Positions 47,101-59,516 of a DNA stretch of 64,000 nucleotides are shown piece after piece; positions within the stretch are counted from its first letter, which is position 1; the number at the start of each line of letters is the position of its first letter. Below the pieces are notes generated by a model. The model was not told the DNA's origin and searched no databases. It saw only the letters and a program-made list of their open reading frames with translations. This DNA is from Biomphalaria glabrata (Eukaryota; Mollusca; Gastropoda; Planorbidae), in NCBI RefSeq assembly GCF_947242115.1, contig NC_074721.1:36124754-36188753 (forward strand). Reading direction: 5' to 3'. A program made the position numbers and the translations under genes.

Positions 47101-50100
47101 TAACTTTCTTTGTCCACATCTATCTTCATGTAGATTCCGTTGTCTTCCCAGAAGTCCTAATCAATGTCCACTGCTGTGAGAAGTTCTACACTGAACTGCA
47201 GACTAAATCATTATTCTCTTTAAGGATTTTTTTTTTTAATTTACTTAAAATTTTTTTTGTCTTTTCGTTTTTTTTTTGTTTTTTTTTTTTATTTCCAGAC
47301 AAAAACTTGTGCATCTCATGACTAATGTAGAAGCTGAATCAATGTCTATATGGACTGGTTTAGAATTCTATAATGATAGCTTCTTAAGAGACAGTAGAAA
47401 GATACAAGATCCATATCCATGGACAACAGGACAACAACGTAAACTAAGTTTGGATCTTATTTTCTTTTGCATGAGTTTTGAATTGATTGACCAGGCATTG
47501 ATTGGAAACACCGCAATGGCGTAGCTAGGGTGGGGGGCGGAGGGGGGAGAATTTAAAGGTCCCCCCCAGTCCCCCAAATCCGTAGCTACGCTCCTGAAAC
47601 AAAGTAATTTTTTTTTTAATAGTAATTTTCATAGCAGAAATCTTATTACCATGTTTTTGATTTCGTATTTAATGAAGGAAACTATAAAGTTACTTTTTGA
47701 TATAATTGCCTATTTTTCTTTTTGCTATTGTTACCTAATGATGGAAAATAAGTTGAACAAAATGTGGACAAAAAAGTAATGATAGTTGGCCTGTTTCAAT
47801 TAGTTCTTTTAGTTCTTCCCTTAGATACACTTTTTTTTAAAAGGATTTTTTTAAATTTTATATTTCGCTTGTTGAAGTTCTGGTTCACATTCTATAAGTC
47901 ATTAATTACAATAACATAAAAAGAGAAAGCGGTATTGAGAGCTGCGGAGGTGTAGTCAGAAACACTAAATAAAAACGCTTAAAAAAGAGGAAGTTGGTCA
48001 TCTCGAAATCAATAGACAAAATTTACAATGTCAAGGTCACCATATTAACAATGTCAAGGACACCAAATTAACAATGTCAAGAAGACCAAAATTAAAACAT
48101 GACTATTACGAAGTAAATAAGAATAAGTTTAAAACAGCTTAGAGATTTAATTTTACAGAGCTAAATTATCGTTAACCGTTAAAAAAAACAACACTTCCTA
48201 TATTCTGTACGCCGGATACACCAAAAAATTATTTATAGTAATTCGCCATGGAGAAAAATCTCAAATTCAATTTTGTTTTTCTGAAACCCAGCAATCTCTG
48301 GATGTGTGGCCTTGAAGTCTTTTGTGTGGGAGACACAGGACTGTAAAACTTCATTACCATTTCTGTGCGAGGACAGACAGGACACTTCTGTTGATATAAC
48401 AGCTTTAAGAATGAGTACTAACACTGTGGCACCCTCGCTTCTAAGCACACACTTCATTCAAGGTCTGAATCCTCTTTTGGTCACCACATCCAAACAGATG
48501 CCGCCTAATGCAGACAAGGACAACGAGGTCGAGCTAGGAAAAGTCTACTTCAAATCTTCAGCGAAACGAAAAGCTAGAAGCCTGGTATTAAAAAGTTGTT
48601 TATCTGGCTGGGTGCAGCGAAACAATTACTGCTACAAGGTAACACGTTCTGACTTAGATTTCGTAGTAGCGTTGTTCATTGAAATAGTGAGCTTTGAAGT
48701 GTAATAGATGTAGTTATAAGATAGTTCCTAAATGGGAAACAGTGGGGCAATTAAATGGCTGCGTAGAGAGGGGAAGGGCGCGTTGGGAAGAAGGGGAAAT
48801 AACTTGTAATAAATTGTAATAAGAGAAGACAACCCATTGTGAATAAGGGAAAAAATAACTCATTGTGCAATGTGTAAAAAAGAAAAAACTGTTCAGAAAA
48901 CTGTTTTTTTTTTATGAAACTGTAAAATAAACGCACACGTGCGCCTTTACACACACACACACGCGCGCGCGTACACACACACACATACACACACACACAA
49001 TTACTTACTTACTTTGATGTAGCATACGACATTTTATATTCGTTTATGTGCATCGGGCATCAGAGAGTGCATTGAAATGGACCTTTGAAATGGCATTTAT
49101 AAAGGAAGCTTAATGCCATTTAAAGGGCAGTTCAAATCGCCTTAATAAATATTTAAAATGGCAATAAGGGAATACAAAACAAACAAACATAAGAATTAGC
49201 GGATTCAGACCTCTCTGTGTCGACATATGTTTCATAATGATTATTAAAACGGCAATAAAACAATATTCTGTATAAAAAAAAATAAAAAAATATATATATA
49301 TATTTATTCTCTTTATGGCTCAAGAGTTTGGACATTATATAATGTAAAGATAACACTTTTATTTTTGCAAGTCGGACGGACTAGAGTTACCCTACGTAAT
49401 TTAAGAGGCGAAAAAAAAAAGAGGGGGGGGGGTAACAAGCAGTATTAACACGTCGCTAAATAGCAGGGCCGACTTAACCATTGTGGAGCCCTATGCGAAA
49501 CGGATTGTGCGGGCCCAGTTTGGGTAGGGATACGGATAATAAGTGAAAATTAAGAGTTTGTATTAGAAAATAAATTCGTCTTTGCATTTTATTCATTCTT
49601 TACTACGTACAGAATTACTTTACAAGCATCGCGTGTAGCGAAGTCATACAGTATATCATAAAAATTATATTTCCTACATAGATCACACTCTATAGCAAGA
49701 ATTACCAAATGTTTCAATCTATCTATGAGAATTGTTGACCTCAAGTAATTCTTCATTAGTTTGTGGCGCCTTTTTTTTTTTATCGCGCGTAGCATTGGCG
49801 TTTTCCATATTGAATGACATCCCACAATGACAATTTTTGTCTATATATTTCAGTAGATTTGTTTGAGTTTTCAAAAGATTTTAATAATTTCCGGATATTT
49901 CCAGGACTTTTTCGTATATTTTGCAATTTCAGGAGATTTCCAGGATCTCCTGGTAAATCGACAGGAGGCCGCGGGAAATCTGTCATAAGTTATAAAATGG
50001 TTTAATTTAATAATCTATACATCTAGAATTAGCGCGGGTCCTATGAAAGTGCTGGGCCCACTGCGGTCAATAATGCCGGCGCTGCTAAATAGCGGCGTAT

Positions 50101-53100
50101 GATACGCCACTGGTCGACTAGTATGAATAGAAGTTATTAAGTACTTTAGCTGAACACACAGTCACAGTAATCACCCAAAAAAATGTAGATACAATATTAT
50201 TCTATGCAACACTAGAATAAACCAAGATCTACATTTCTTTCCTTACATGGGCTCCGAAATCTGTTATTTCCACAGGTGATTACTACGAAAGAAAGTTGGC
50301 ATGGCGCCAGGCAACATTGCGAGAGTCTGGGTGCCAACCTACCCAGCATTCATAACAAAGCGGAAAATGATATTCTTAAATCGATAATGTAAGTTAAAAA
50401 AGAGTTCGCAAGTATATATATATATAGCACCGGATAGTCCCTCCGGCTCCGGCTTCTGCCGAATATCCGACATTTTTTACTATCCGGTGCTATTCGGCTC
50501 CGGTCGGATATCACTACCGGATAGTAAACCGGATAGTAAAAAATACACCTATTTAATATGCATAAAGTGGACCTCGTTCCATTACTGTCTGTTATAGAAT
50601 GTATTAATGCTTATATGAAAACAAAATAATGTGCTTAAAAATAGAGCCATTATGAATATGCACAAAACTTTGTTTATTATAAAGACAAGGCGTGTCAATA
50701 ACTTAATATAAATAGAGATGAAACTTTACATCATAAATGCGCTTTACATACAGAGCAGCAATGGCTGGCACTTTTTTTCAATTTGTCTTGACCTTTGAGT
50801 AAGTTAGTTAACATGTTAAAATGCTACATTCCTTGACTACGTCATGCTGACCAGACGTCTGTCTAGCTGTGCGGGTATATCTCCAGAGGTAGAGATGAAC
50901 AACTCCCACCCCCTTTCTTTTATTTGTTTAGTCCATCACATTGAGTTTTTTATGGGTGGGTAACCACAAGTTAAATACGATGGACGTAGGTTTAATGTCA
51001 GCGTATTGACACTCTCTAGTGGTCACACCTTTCGAGGGAACTGAGTTTGTTTACTTAGTAGTTAATCTTTATTAGGGGGGGGGGCTGGACTACAAGAGCC
51101 ACACCTCTAATGTAACCAGGTATATTTCTAGATGAACAACTCCCTTCCCCTTTTATTTGTTTAGCCCATCACATTGAGTTCATTGATTGACAGGTGACCC
51201 CAAGTCAGATACGATGGACGTAGGTTTAATGTCAGCGTATTGACACTCTCTAGTGGTCACACCTTTCGAGGGAACTGAGTTTGTTTACTTAGTAGTTAAT
51301 CTTTATTAGGGGGGGCTGGACTACAAGAGCCACACCTCTAATGTAACCAGGTATATTTCTAGATGAACAACTCCCTTCCCCTTTTATTTGTTTAGCCCAT
51401 CACATTGAGTTCATTGATTGACAGGTGACCTCAAGTCAGATACGATGGACGTCAGCACTCTCTAGAGGTCACACGAGGGAACTAGATTTGTTATTGGGGG
51501 GGGTGGACTAGACTTTACATTATAAATTCGTATTACAGACGTAGCAGCGATGTCTGGCACATTTTAAAAGCTTGTCTTGACCTTTGAGTGGTCTTGTAAA
51601 CACGTAATATTCCTTAACTACGTCACGCTGATAATCTGTCTAGATGTGCGAGTATATCTCCAGAGGTAGAGATGAGCAACCCCACCTCCTTTTGTTTGTT
51701 TAGTCCATAACATTGAGTTCACGGATAGGCAGCTGACCACATTAAGCCAGATGTCAACGTGTTGACACTTTCTAGAGGTCACATCTTATGAGGGAACTGA
51801 GTTTGTTTACTTGGAGTAGAATTTTTATTAGGGGCGGGACTACAAGCCAAATCTCTATAAGGTTAATCTGGTATGAGTTTGTTTATTATGAGATAGGTTG
51901 TCAATCAAGGGTCTGGTCCACAAACCAAATTGTTAAGACATATTGACACTGTCTAGAGGTCACTAGATGATGACACTAAGTTTGTTTACTTGGAGAGAAA
52001 TGTCAATTAGGGCGCTGAACTACAGGACACATCCCTACATGTATTTTGTTACACAGGCCACGGGTATAAAAGTGGCTTGCAAGGGCATTTAGTAAATTAA
52101 ATAGTAATAATAATGGCTGATAAAAAGTCATCACTTATATGGCGTTACTTTAATGTCAAAACAATGGACTACTCTAAAGCAGTTTGCAATGCTTGTAAAA
52201 TAGTAATGTCACGTGGTAAACCAGGCAAACCTAAAGACTTCTCAACCACCACTATGATTAGTCATCTACGCTTGAAACACCCAGACTTATTCAACGAAAT
52301 GACTGCATTGAAATCAGCATCAAATAATATCACTGCCTGTGCCAGTACGTCTACGAGCTCCAGTGATTCGTCAAGCCTCACACACAAGCAGCAACCAGGG
52401 ATTAAAGAGGTCTTAGACAAAGCTAAATTGTGGGATATTAATAGTGATAATGCTAAACGCATTCACTTGGCCATAGCAAAGATGATTGCAACTGACATGG
52501 AACCTTACCAAGTAGTTGAGAAGCCTGGATTTATTGGACTTTTAAAGTACTGGAGAAAAGATACACTGTGCCTAGTCGCAAATATTTTACAGAACGTGTT
52601 ATTCCAGATATCTACGACAATATTTCCTCAAAGCTTCGTGAAATGCTATCTGATGCTAAAAGCATCGCTTTCTCAACGGTCACTTGGACAGCTGATAATA
52701 CCACCGAATCATATTTTGGTTTAACTGCCCATTGGTTGAATGAGTCATTTGACCGAAGCAGCTATGTTTTGCATTGTACAAAATTTAATGGCCAGCATAC
52801 GGCTGCAAATTTGCTGTACTTAAGATATTTACTAAGCCATTATCTGTATTAGATACAAACCAGAAGCGGTTTGTGGCCTTTAAAACACGAGCCTAATGAC
52901 AAGTTGATGGTGTCAAATAAATGAACACAAACATCTACCCACTATACAACTTAGATTGTACTTAAGAAAGATTTACGCTATAAAACCAAGAGTGAACTTT
53001 ACCTTTGAAAGATTTACATTAGTTACATATATGTTTATATATTCTGCATGAGTTATCCCACATTCTACTTTACAATACATACGCACACACCATCTCATGT

Positions 53101-55338
53101 TACAAAGATTAGTTTATGATAAGCATATCTGTAAAAAAAATGCTGTTCATTTTAATTTATCAATCAGTGATAGAGTTTAAAGTAAGAAAGTAAATAACAA
53201 AATAATATGAATATAGGTATGTTATATAGAAGATTTGCAAAAACTTCAGTAAAACGAGCTGTTAGAGTCATGTAGGTATCCGGCTCCGGCTCCGGCCGAA
53301 TATCTAATTGTACTATCCGGTTATATCCGTCTCCGGCCGGATATCAAAAAGTACTATCCGGTGCACCCCTAATATATATATATATGTATACAGTGCCTTT
53401 TTTTTGTAAAAAAAATAGGTGCCGGTACTCAGTGATTAGAGGGGCTGAGAGCTTGGCCCTGGAGTTTTGTGCCTCCTCATGTGGCTGGTGAGACCTATGT
53501 GAGCCCGGAATGTTCGGCTGCACTCTGGGCAGGTTTTTCCAGCTGGAGCTAATGTGATTGGCCTTGCTCTTCTTCTCTGGCGTTTTCCTTCTGCCAGCGT
53601 GGTTCTCTTTTCCGGTACTCAGTAGTTGATTGCCTAACTTTTAACTATAAAAAAAATTAATAATATATGTTAAAATACAAGAAAAGTCATAATTTTGTCA
53701 AAAAGGTGCCGGTACGCCGTACCGGTGCGTACCGTCACAAAAAAAGCCCAGTATATATATATAAAAGAAACGTTTCTTCTACATGTCAAACTAGTCGTGC
53801 ATGTCAATAGAGACCTAAACTCTGGATTTACTGGCTGATTCTGACAACCCATCCCTGGATCTAATATGTGATTGAAAATAACTGACATTCAGTGGTACAT
53901 GGGCGTAGCCAGGGGGGGGGTTCTTGGGGTTCAAACCCCCCCCCGAAATGAAATCACCCCCCCGAAGGGGGGGGGAACGGAATTAAGTGACTGATTTTTG
54001 CTTTCATTTGTTTATTTTATGTGAGATTTTAATACTAAATCATCAGTTTCCACAGCACAGCCGAGGCAGTTTTGAGTTAAAACCCCCTACCAGGGGGTTT
54101 TGAGATTTAAAAAAACACCTATCAGGGGGTTTTGAGATACAAATCCCTCTACCAGGGGGCTTTGAGTTTAAAACCCCCTACAGGGGGTTTTGAATTTTAA
54201 ACCCCCTACCAGAGGATTTTTGCAGTTAAATTCCCTCTTCTATAAAACAAAACAAAAAAAATGCAAACAACAATCCCCAAATTCCAACAGCACAGTTGAG
54301 GAAGATTTTGATTTTAAAACCCCCTCCTAAATTTACGATAAACCCCATCTTCAATATAAAAAAAGCAAATTACACACTCAAAATTCTATGAGCGTAGCCA
54401 AAGGGGTTTTGAGTTTAAACCCCCCTCCCCTCCAGTGAGGGTTTGAAGCTAAAAAGTACCTCTTCAATATAAAAAAAAAGCAAATTACACACTCAAAAAT
54501 CTATGAGCGTAGCCAAAGGGGTTTTGAGTTTAAATCACCCTTCTCCAGATGGCTTTTTCTTTAAAGTTTAAAACCCCTCTAGATGGTTTTGAGTTTAAAA
54601 TTCCCCTACAGAGCGTTTAGAGTTGAAAACCTCTCTCTTCAATATTATTTTAAAGAAAACTACAGTCACCAAATTCTATGATCGTAGCTAAATGGGGTTT
54701 TGAATTAAAAAGAAAACAAAAAAACTCCAGAGATTTCTTAGTTTAAAACCCCTCAACAGATGATTTGACGAAAAAACTTTCCTTTTCGATATAAAATCTA
54801 AAGCGAAATACAGGCATGTAATTCCAAGAGCGTAGTCAAGAAAGGTTACAAATTTCTACCAGTGGCTTGGGCTCCATTAATAAAGTGTGAATAGTTTTCT
54901 GCCGAAATTGAAAATCATTAAATGTGTCTCAACAAAGATGACTAAGACAGATTTTAGGAGTCAGTCATAGAGATCGGGTCTAAATCAAAGAAATCCTATG
55001 CCGAACTGTGAGTCGAATCCTTAGTAAGGTTGTGACAGAGCGTCGCATGAGGTTTGGCGGGAAAATGCGCCGAACGTCGCGAGAGGGTCTAAGTCAGTAA
55101 GAATAGCACATTAGGTTTTTGAAATAAAACTTTTTAATAGGAAGATAATGCACTGTAGATACCTCAGAATATGCATTTTGTTGGCTTTCAATACCAGAAA
55201 TAGTGCTCGGCGGCGGGGCTTCGCGCTGGGGGAGCGCTGCGAACTCCCCCAGACCCCCTTGTTAGAAAGGGCGGGGAGTCTACAATAAACAATAAACGTC
55301 TTCCGAAAAGGTCAGAATGTAATAAAAATTAATTATGT

Positions 55339-55410
<72 letters not shown>

Positions 55411-58400
55411 TTTCCTAACCCTAACCCCCCAAAACCCTCCCCGAAAAAAAATCCTGGCTACGCCCATGCAGTGGTATATTGTTACACTGATTGCATACTT
55501 AAATCTGGCACCGTTTCGAGCAAATACTAGTAAAGTACACCGCCAGGATCAAAAGTCCGTGACAATTAAAGGCATCATTAAGACTAGTTAAAGCTACCTT
55601 TGTTATTTTGTTTTTGAGTTTAATTTTTTTAAGACAAAGTTTATATCAACTCACTCTGTCTGTCTGTCTGTGTGGTAAAATGTTTGTATACGTTATTTCT
55701 CCCACACCCAATCTCGGATCAAGCTGAAATTTCGCACAATTATTTCTTTTACCTGACAACAAAAGAAACACAAAATCAATTAGATAATTAACTAGTGGTA
55801 ATTAATTATTTAGAAAGAAATATTATTTCACTGAAGTGCTGTTATAAGCTGAATTAGTCCCTTTTATAATAGCCTGCCGTCTGAGGCTTAGTGATAATTA
55901 TACAATCTTCCATGTTCATAAGCTCTTCACTAGCAGAGTGGTAACCGTGTTGGCTTGAGAAACACGAGAAGGCTTGAGCCATGAGTTCACCCTTTTTTTT
56001 TTAATTTCTATAAATGCTTTTTTATTGTTAGTATTTATCTATTACACATTTAATCACAAGACTGATACAAACTAATTGATACTAGTACGCTTAATATATG
56101 CTTTGTTTGAAAAATGTATTTTTGTACATTCTTATATTTATTCTGCAAGGAAACAAGAATCATTGGGAAGACTATGGGTTGGCCTACACGACTTCTCTAA
56201 TGAAACAAGTAATCACTATTTTGCTTATTTAATAACAAACAAATAGAAAATAATGATTATGATTGAAATTTAGTTTCAATATCGTCAACTTTGATTCGTT
56301 TTTTTTCCTATGTCTAGGATTTGAATGGACGGACAGAACTCTGCTTGATTTTACCCTTTGGTCACCAAACGAACCTAATGGCTTAACAGTTTCTGAGGAC
56401 TGTGTTGAGGTACATTTGCCTTTTATAGGAAACTTTGCACTTTAAGATTTGATTTAAAAACCCTGAAAAATTAAATATGAATACTGATATCTACTAATGA
56501 ACTATCCAACCAGTGGCGTAGCTAGGGTGGGAGGAGGGGGCAGAGTTTGAAAATCCCCCCAGGCACCCACTTAGAGGGGCGCCCAAATGAATGTTTTTTT
56601 ACAATATTAAATATTACTCAAAATGCGGGGGTCCCCAGAGTGGTTAAGCGGCCGGGCCCTCAAATGATTGCAAATTCGTAGCTACGCCATTGTATACAAC
56701 ATTTTGGTATGTACATATTACTACAGTATTTCAAGAGTCCCTTAGAAAGTTCTCTAAAAAATGTATCTAGAATTTAGAGGATGTTAATACACTTATTGGG
56801 GGGCACGGTGGCTGAGTGCTATGGCGCTTGGTCCACTTTACGAAACTTGGTGAAGACTGGGATTTTTACTTTCGAGATCTTCGGGCGCGTTTGAGTCCGC
56901 CCAGCTCTAATGGGTACCTGACATTAGTTGGGGACAGTAAAGGCGGTTGATCGTTGTGCTGGCCTCACGACACCCTTGTTAACCGTAGGCCACAGAAACA
57001 GATGACCTCTACATCATCTGCCCTATAGATCACAAGGTCTGAAAAGGAAACTTTTGTTTACATTCTTTATAAATATTAGATTTTTGGGCATTGAAAGACC
57101 TTCACTTTTTACGATCACTTAGCCCATATGAGGTATGGACACCACACATAATCCGTCCATTCATGTTTTCATTTTCCTTGGCTGAGAATCTCTTGCAATG
57201 ACAGAGGCGTCCATTCTTTGATACTGTCTCTATCCATCGCTTTGTTTGTCGGTCTCTTTTTCTTTTTACTGGTTCTGTTCCATGAAGGAAGGTTTCGGGA
57301 GCCATGAAGACCTCGTGATGTGACCTTGCAGTTTAAGTTTGCTTTTTTTGACAGTGGTCAGCAGGTCATCGTGAGCTAAGCATTATTAGCTAACAGCAAT
57401 AGAAGTCACCCACCCTAGCGACGCCTCTGTTTTTTTAACGTTAATTAATTTGGTTATACATGTTTAACATTTCAACAGCTGTACGAGACAGGAGCTTGGA
57501 ACGACAATAACTGCAACATAATAAGACCGTATGTGTGTGTAGCGAAATTAGGTAAGTGTTCCATAGTCAATAAACATCGCGTGGGGTAGAGACACTGCTT
57601 GTTAGAACGTCTCTTAGGGTGAACTCACAAAGTTGACTCGATCAATTATGATAGGTCATTCAGTCAACAAAGTCAGTCGTCTTGGGTCATTCACAATCAG
57701 TCATGGTAGGTCATTCACTCGATACCGTCAATCATGATAGGTCATCCATTTAACAGAATCAGTCATGATAGGTCATTCACTCGATACCATCAATCATGAT
57801 AGGTCATCTGTTTAACAAAATCAGTCGTTTTGGGTCATTCACAATCAGTCATGGTAGGTCATTCACTCGATACCATCAATCATGATAGGTCATCCGTTTA
57901 ACAGAATCAGTCATGATAGGTCATTCGCTCGATACCATCAATCATGATAGGTCATCCATTTAACAGAATCAGTCATGATAGGTCATTCACTCGATACCAT
58001 CAATCATGATAGGTCATCTGTTTAACAGAATCAGTCATGATAGGTCATTCACTCGATACCATCAATCATGATAGGTCATTCATTTAACAGAATCAGTCAT
58101 GATAGGTCATTCACTCGATACCATCAATCATGATAGGTCATCTGTTTAACAAAATCAGTCATGATAGGTCATTCACTCGATACCATCAATCATGATAGGT
58201 CATCTATTTAACTAAATCAGTCATGATAGGTCATTCACTCGATACCATCAATCATGATAGGTCATCCAATTAACAGAATCAGTCATGATAGGTCATTCAC
58301 TCGATACCATCAATCATGATAGGTCATCTGTTTAACAAAATCAGTCATGATAGGTCATTCACTCGATACCATCAATCATGATAGGTCATCTATTTAACTA

Positions 58401-59441
58401 AATCAGTCATGATAGGTCATTCACTCGATACCATCAATCATGATAGGTCATCCAATTAACAGAATCAGTCATGATAGGTCATTCACTCGATACCGTCAAT
58501 CATGATAGGTCATCCAATTAACAGAATCAGTCATGATAGGTCATTCACTCGATACCGTCAATCATAAGTCATCCATTCCTCGGCATGGACAAGAGATCCT
58601 AGAGGAGCCGTCCATTTTTCGCAAGGCACGCTTTTATTCCAGAGCTGAGGTCTATGTTGTTTTTTTTTACTGTCCATAGCTTTCTTGGTCACCGTCTCTC
58701 TCCAACTAGTGCGGTCTAAGGCTATGTCTTCCCAATGGTCAGTATCAATGCTCACTGTTGTGATGTCCCTTTTAATTACATCCACGTCATGGAGGTGGTG
58801 GCTCCCAGTCTTTCTTGAGCCAGACGCGAGTTGCCCATTAAGAATGACTTTCAGTTACCACGTCCCCACGAGTATCTGTACTAGCAAGTTTTTTAAGTGT
58901 AAATATTGTTTTATTGTTTTTCAGGTTCAACTTTTATCCCAACAGTTATTATCACCACCGAAGGTAATGAGCTTATTACATTATTGTATTGAGTGTGTAT
59001 TAACAATGGGATAAATTTCAATCTTTTATCTTAAACATTTTAACATGAGTTTTTTTTTTAAATAAAATCGTAAAGTAGAATACGGGAGATACATTTTAAA
59101 AGCTTGAAACATGTGCAATTTAAAGATCTCATTTTGTTACTATGTAGAGAACAGCCAAAAATATAACAAGCCATAGGAAAAAGATTACTTTTTAAAAACA
59201 AAGCTTATCTAAGAAGAAATAACCACTAACTACTACAATTTATCTGAAAGTTACAGGGCTAAGCTCCTTTTCTGCTATATAAAACAAAGTTAATTAGTAC
59301 ATAATGATTAACTAATTAGTTAATTTTTGGATTGATTCGTGTATTGTTATTGATTATGAATAATTATGCAAATTTCCAACTTGATCTGAGAATGAGAAGT
59401 GGGAGAAAAAAAGGTGTCAAAACGTAATAAATGGATTAAAT

Positions 59442-59516
<75 letters not shown>

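Larger units (their letters stand above)
50427..53371 (+). mobile_element. hAT DNA transposon with BED-finger transposase, degraded
   Basis: The left end GCACCGGATAG is matched inverted at the right end (CTATCCGGTGCACCCCTA). Both ends carry repeated CCGGATAGTA and CCGGCTCCGGC subterminal words, and both abut TATATA runs. About 2.9 kb. It carries tandem repeats in its left third, a TATA box and a truncated transposase. It fills half of intron 8 of the lectin gene, in the same orientation. Confidence 0.75.

Noticed and set aside
48306-48704. Stand-alone 132-codon gene
   Set aside because: It is lectin-gene exon 7 plus read-through into the intron; the donor at 48639 ends the coding part.
49780-50005. 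Small overlapping frames in hAT G3
   Set aside because: Lie inside a non-autonomous element and show no domain.
56798-56870. tRNA gene at the head of SINE A
   Set aside because: A box is good but the B box is decayed and no cloverleaf closes. It is part of a dispersed SINE.
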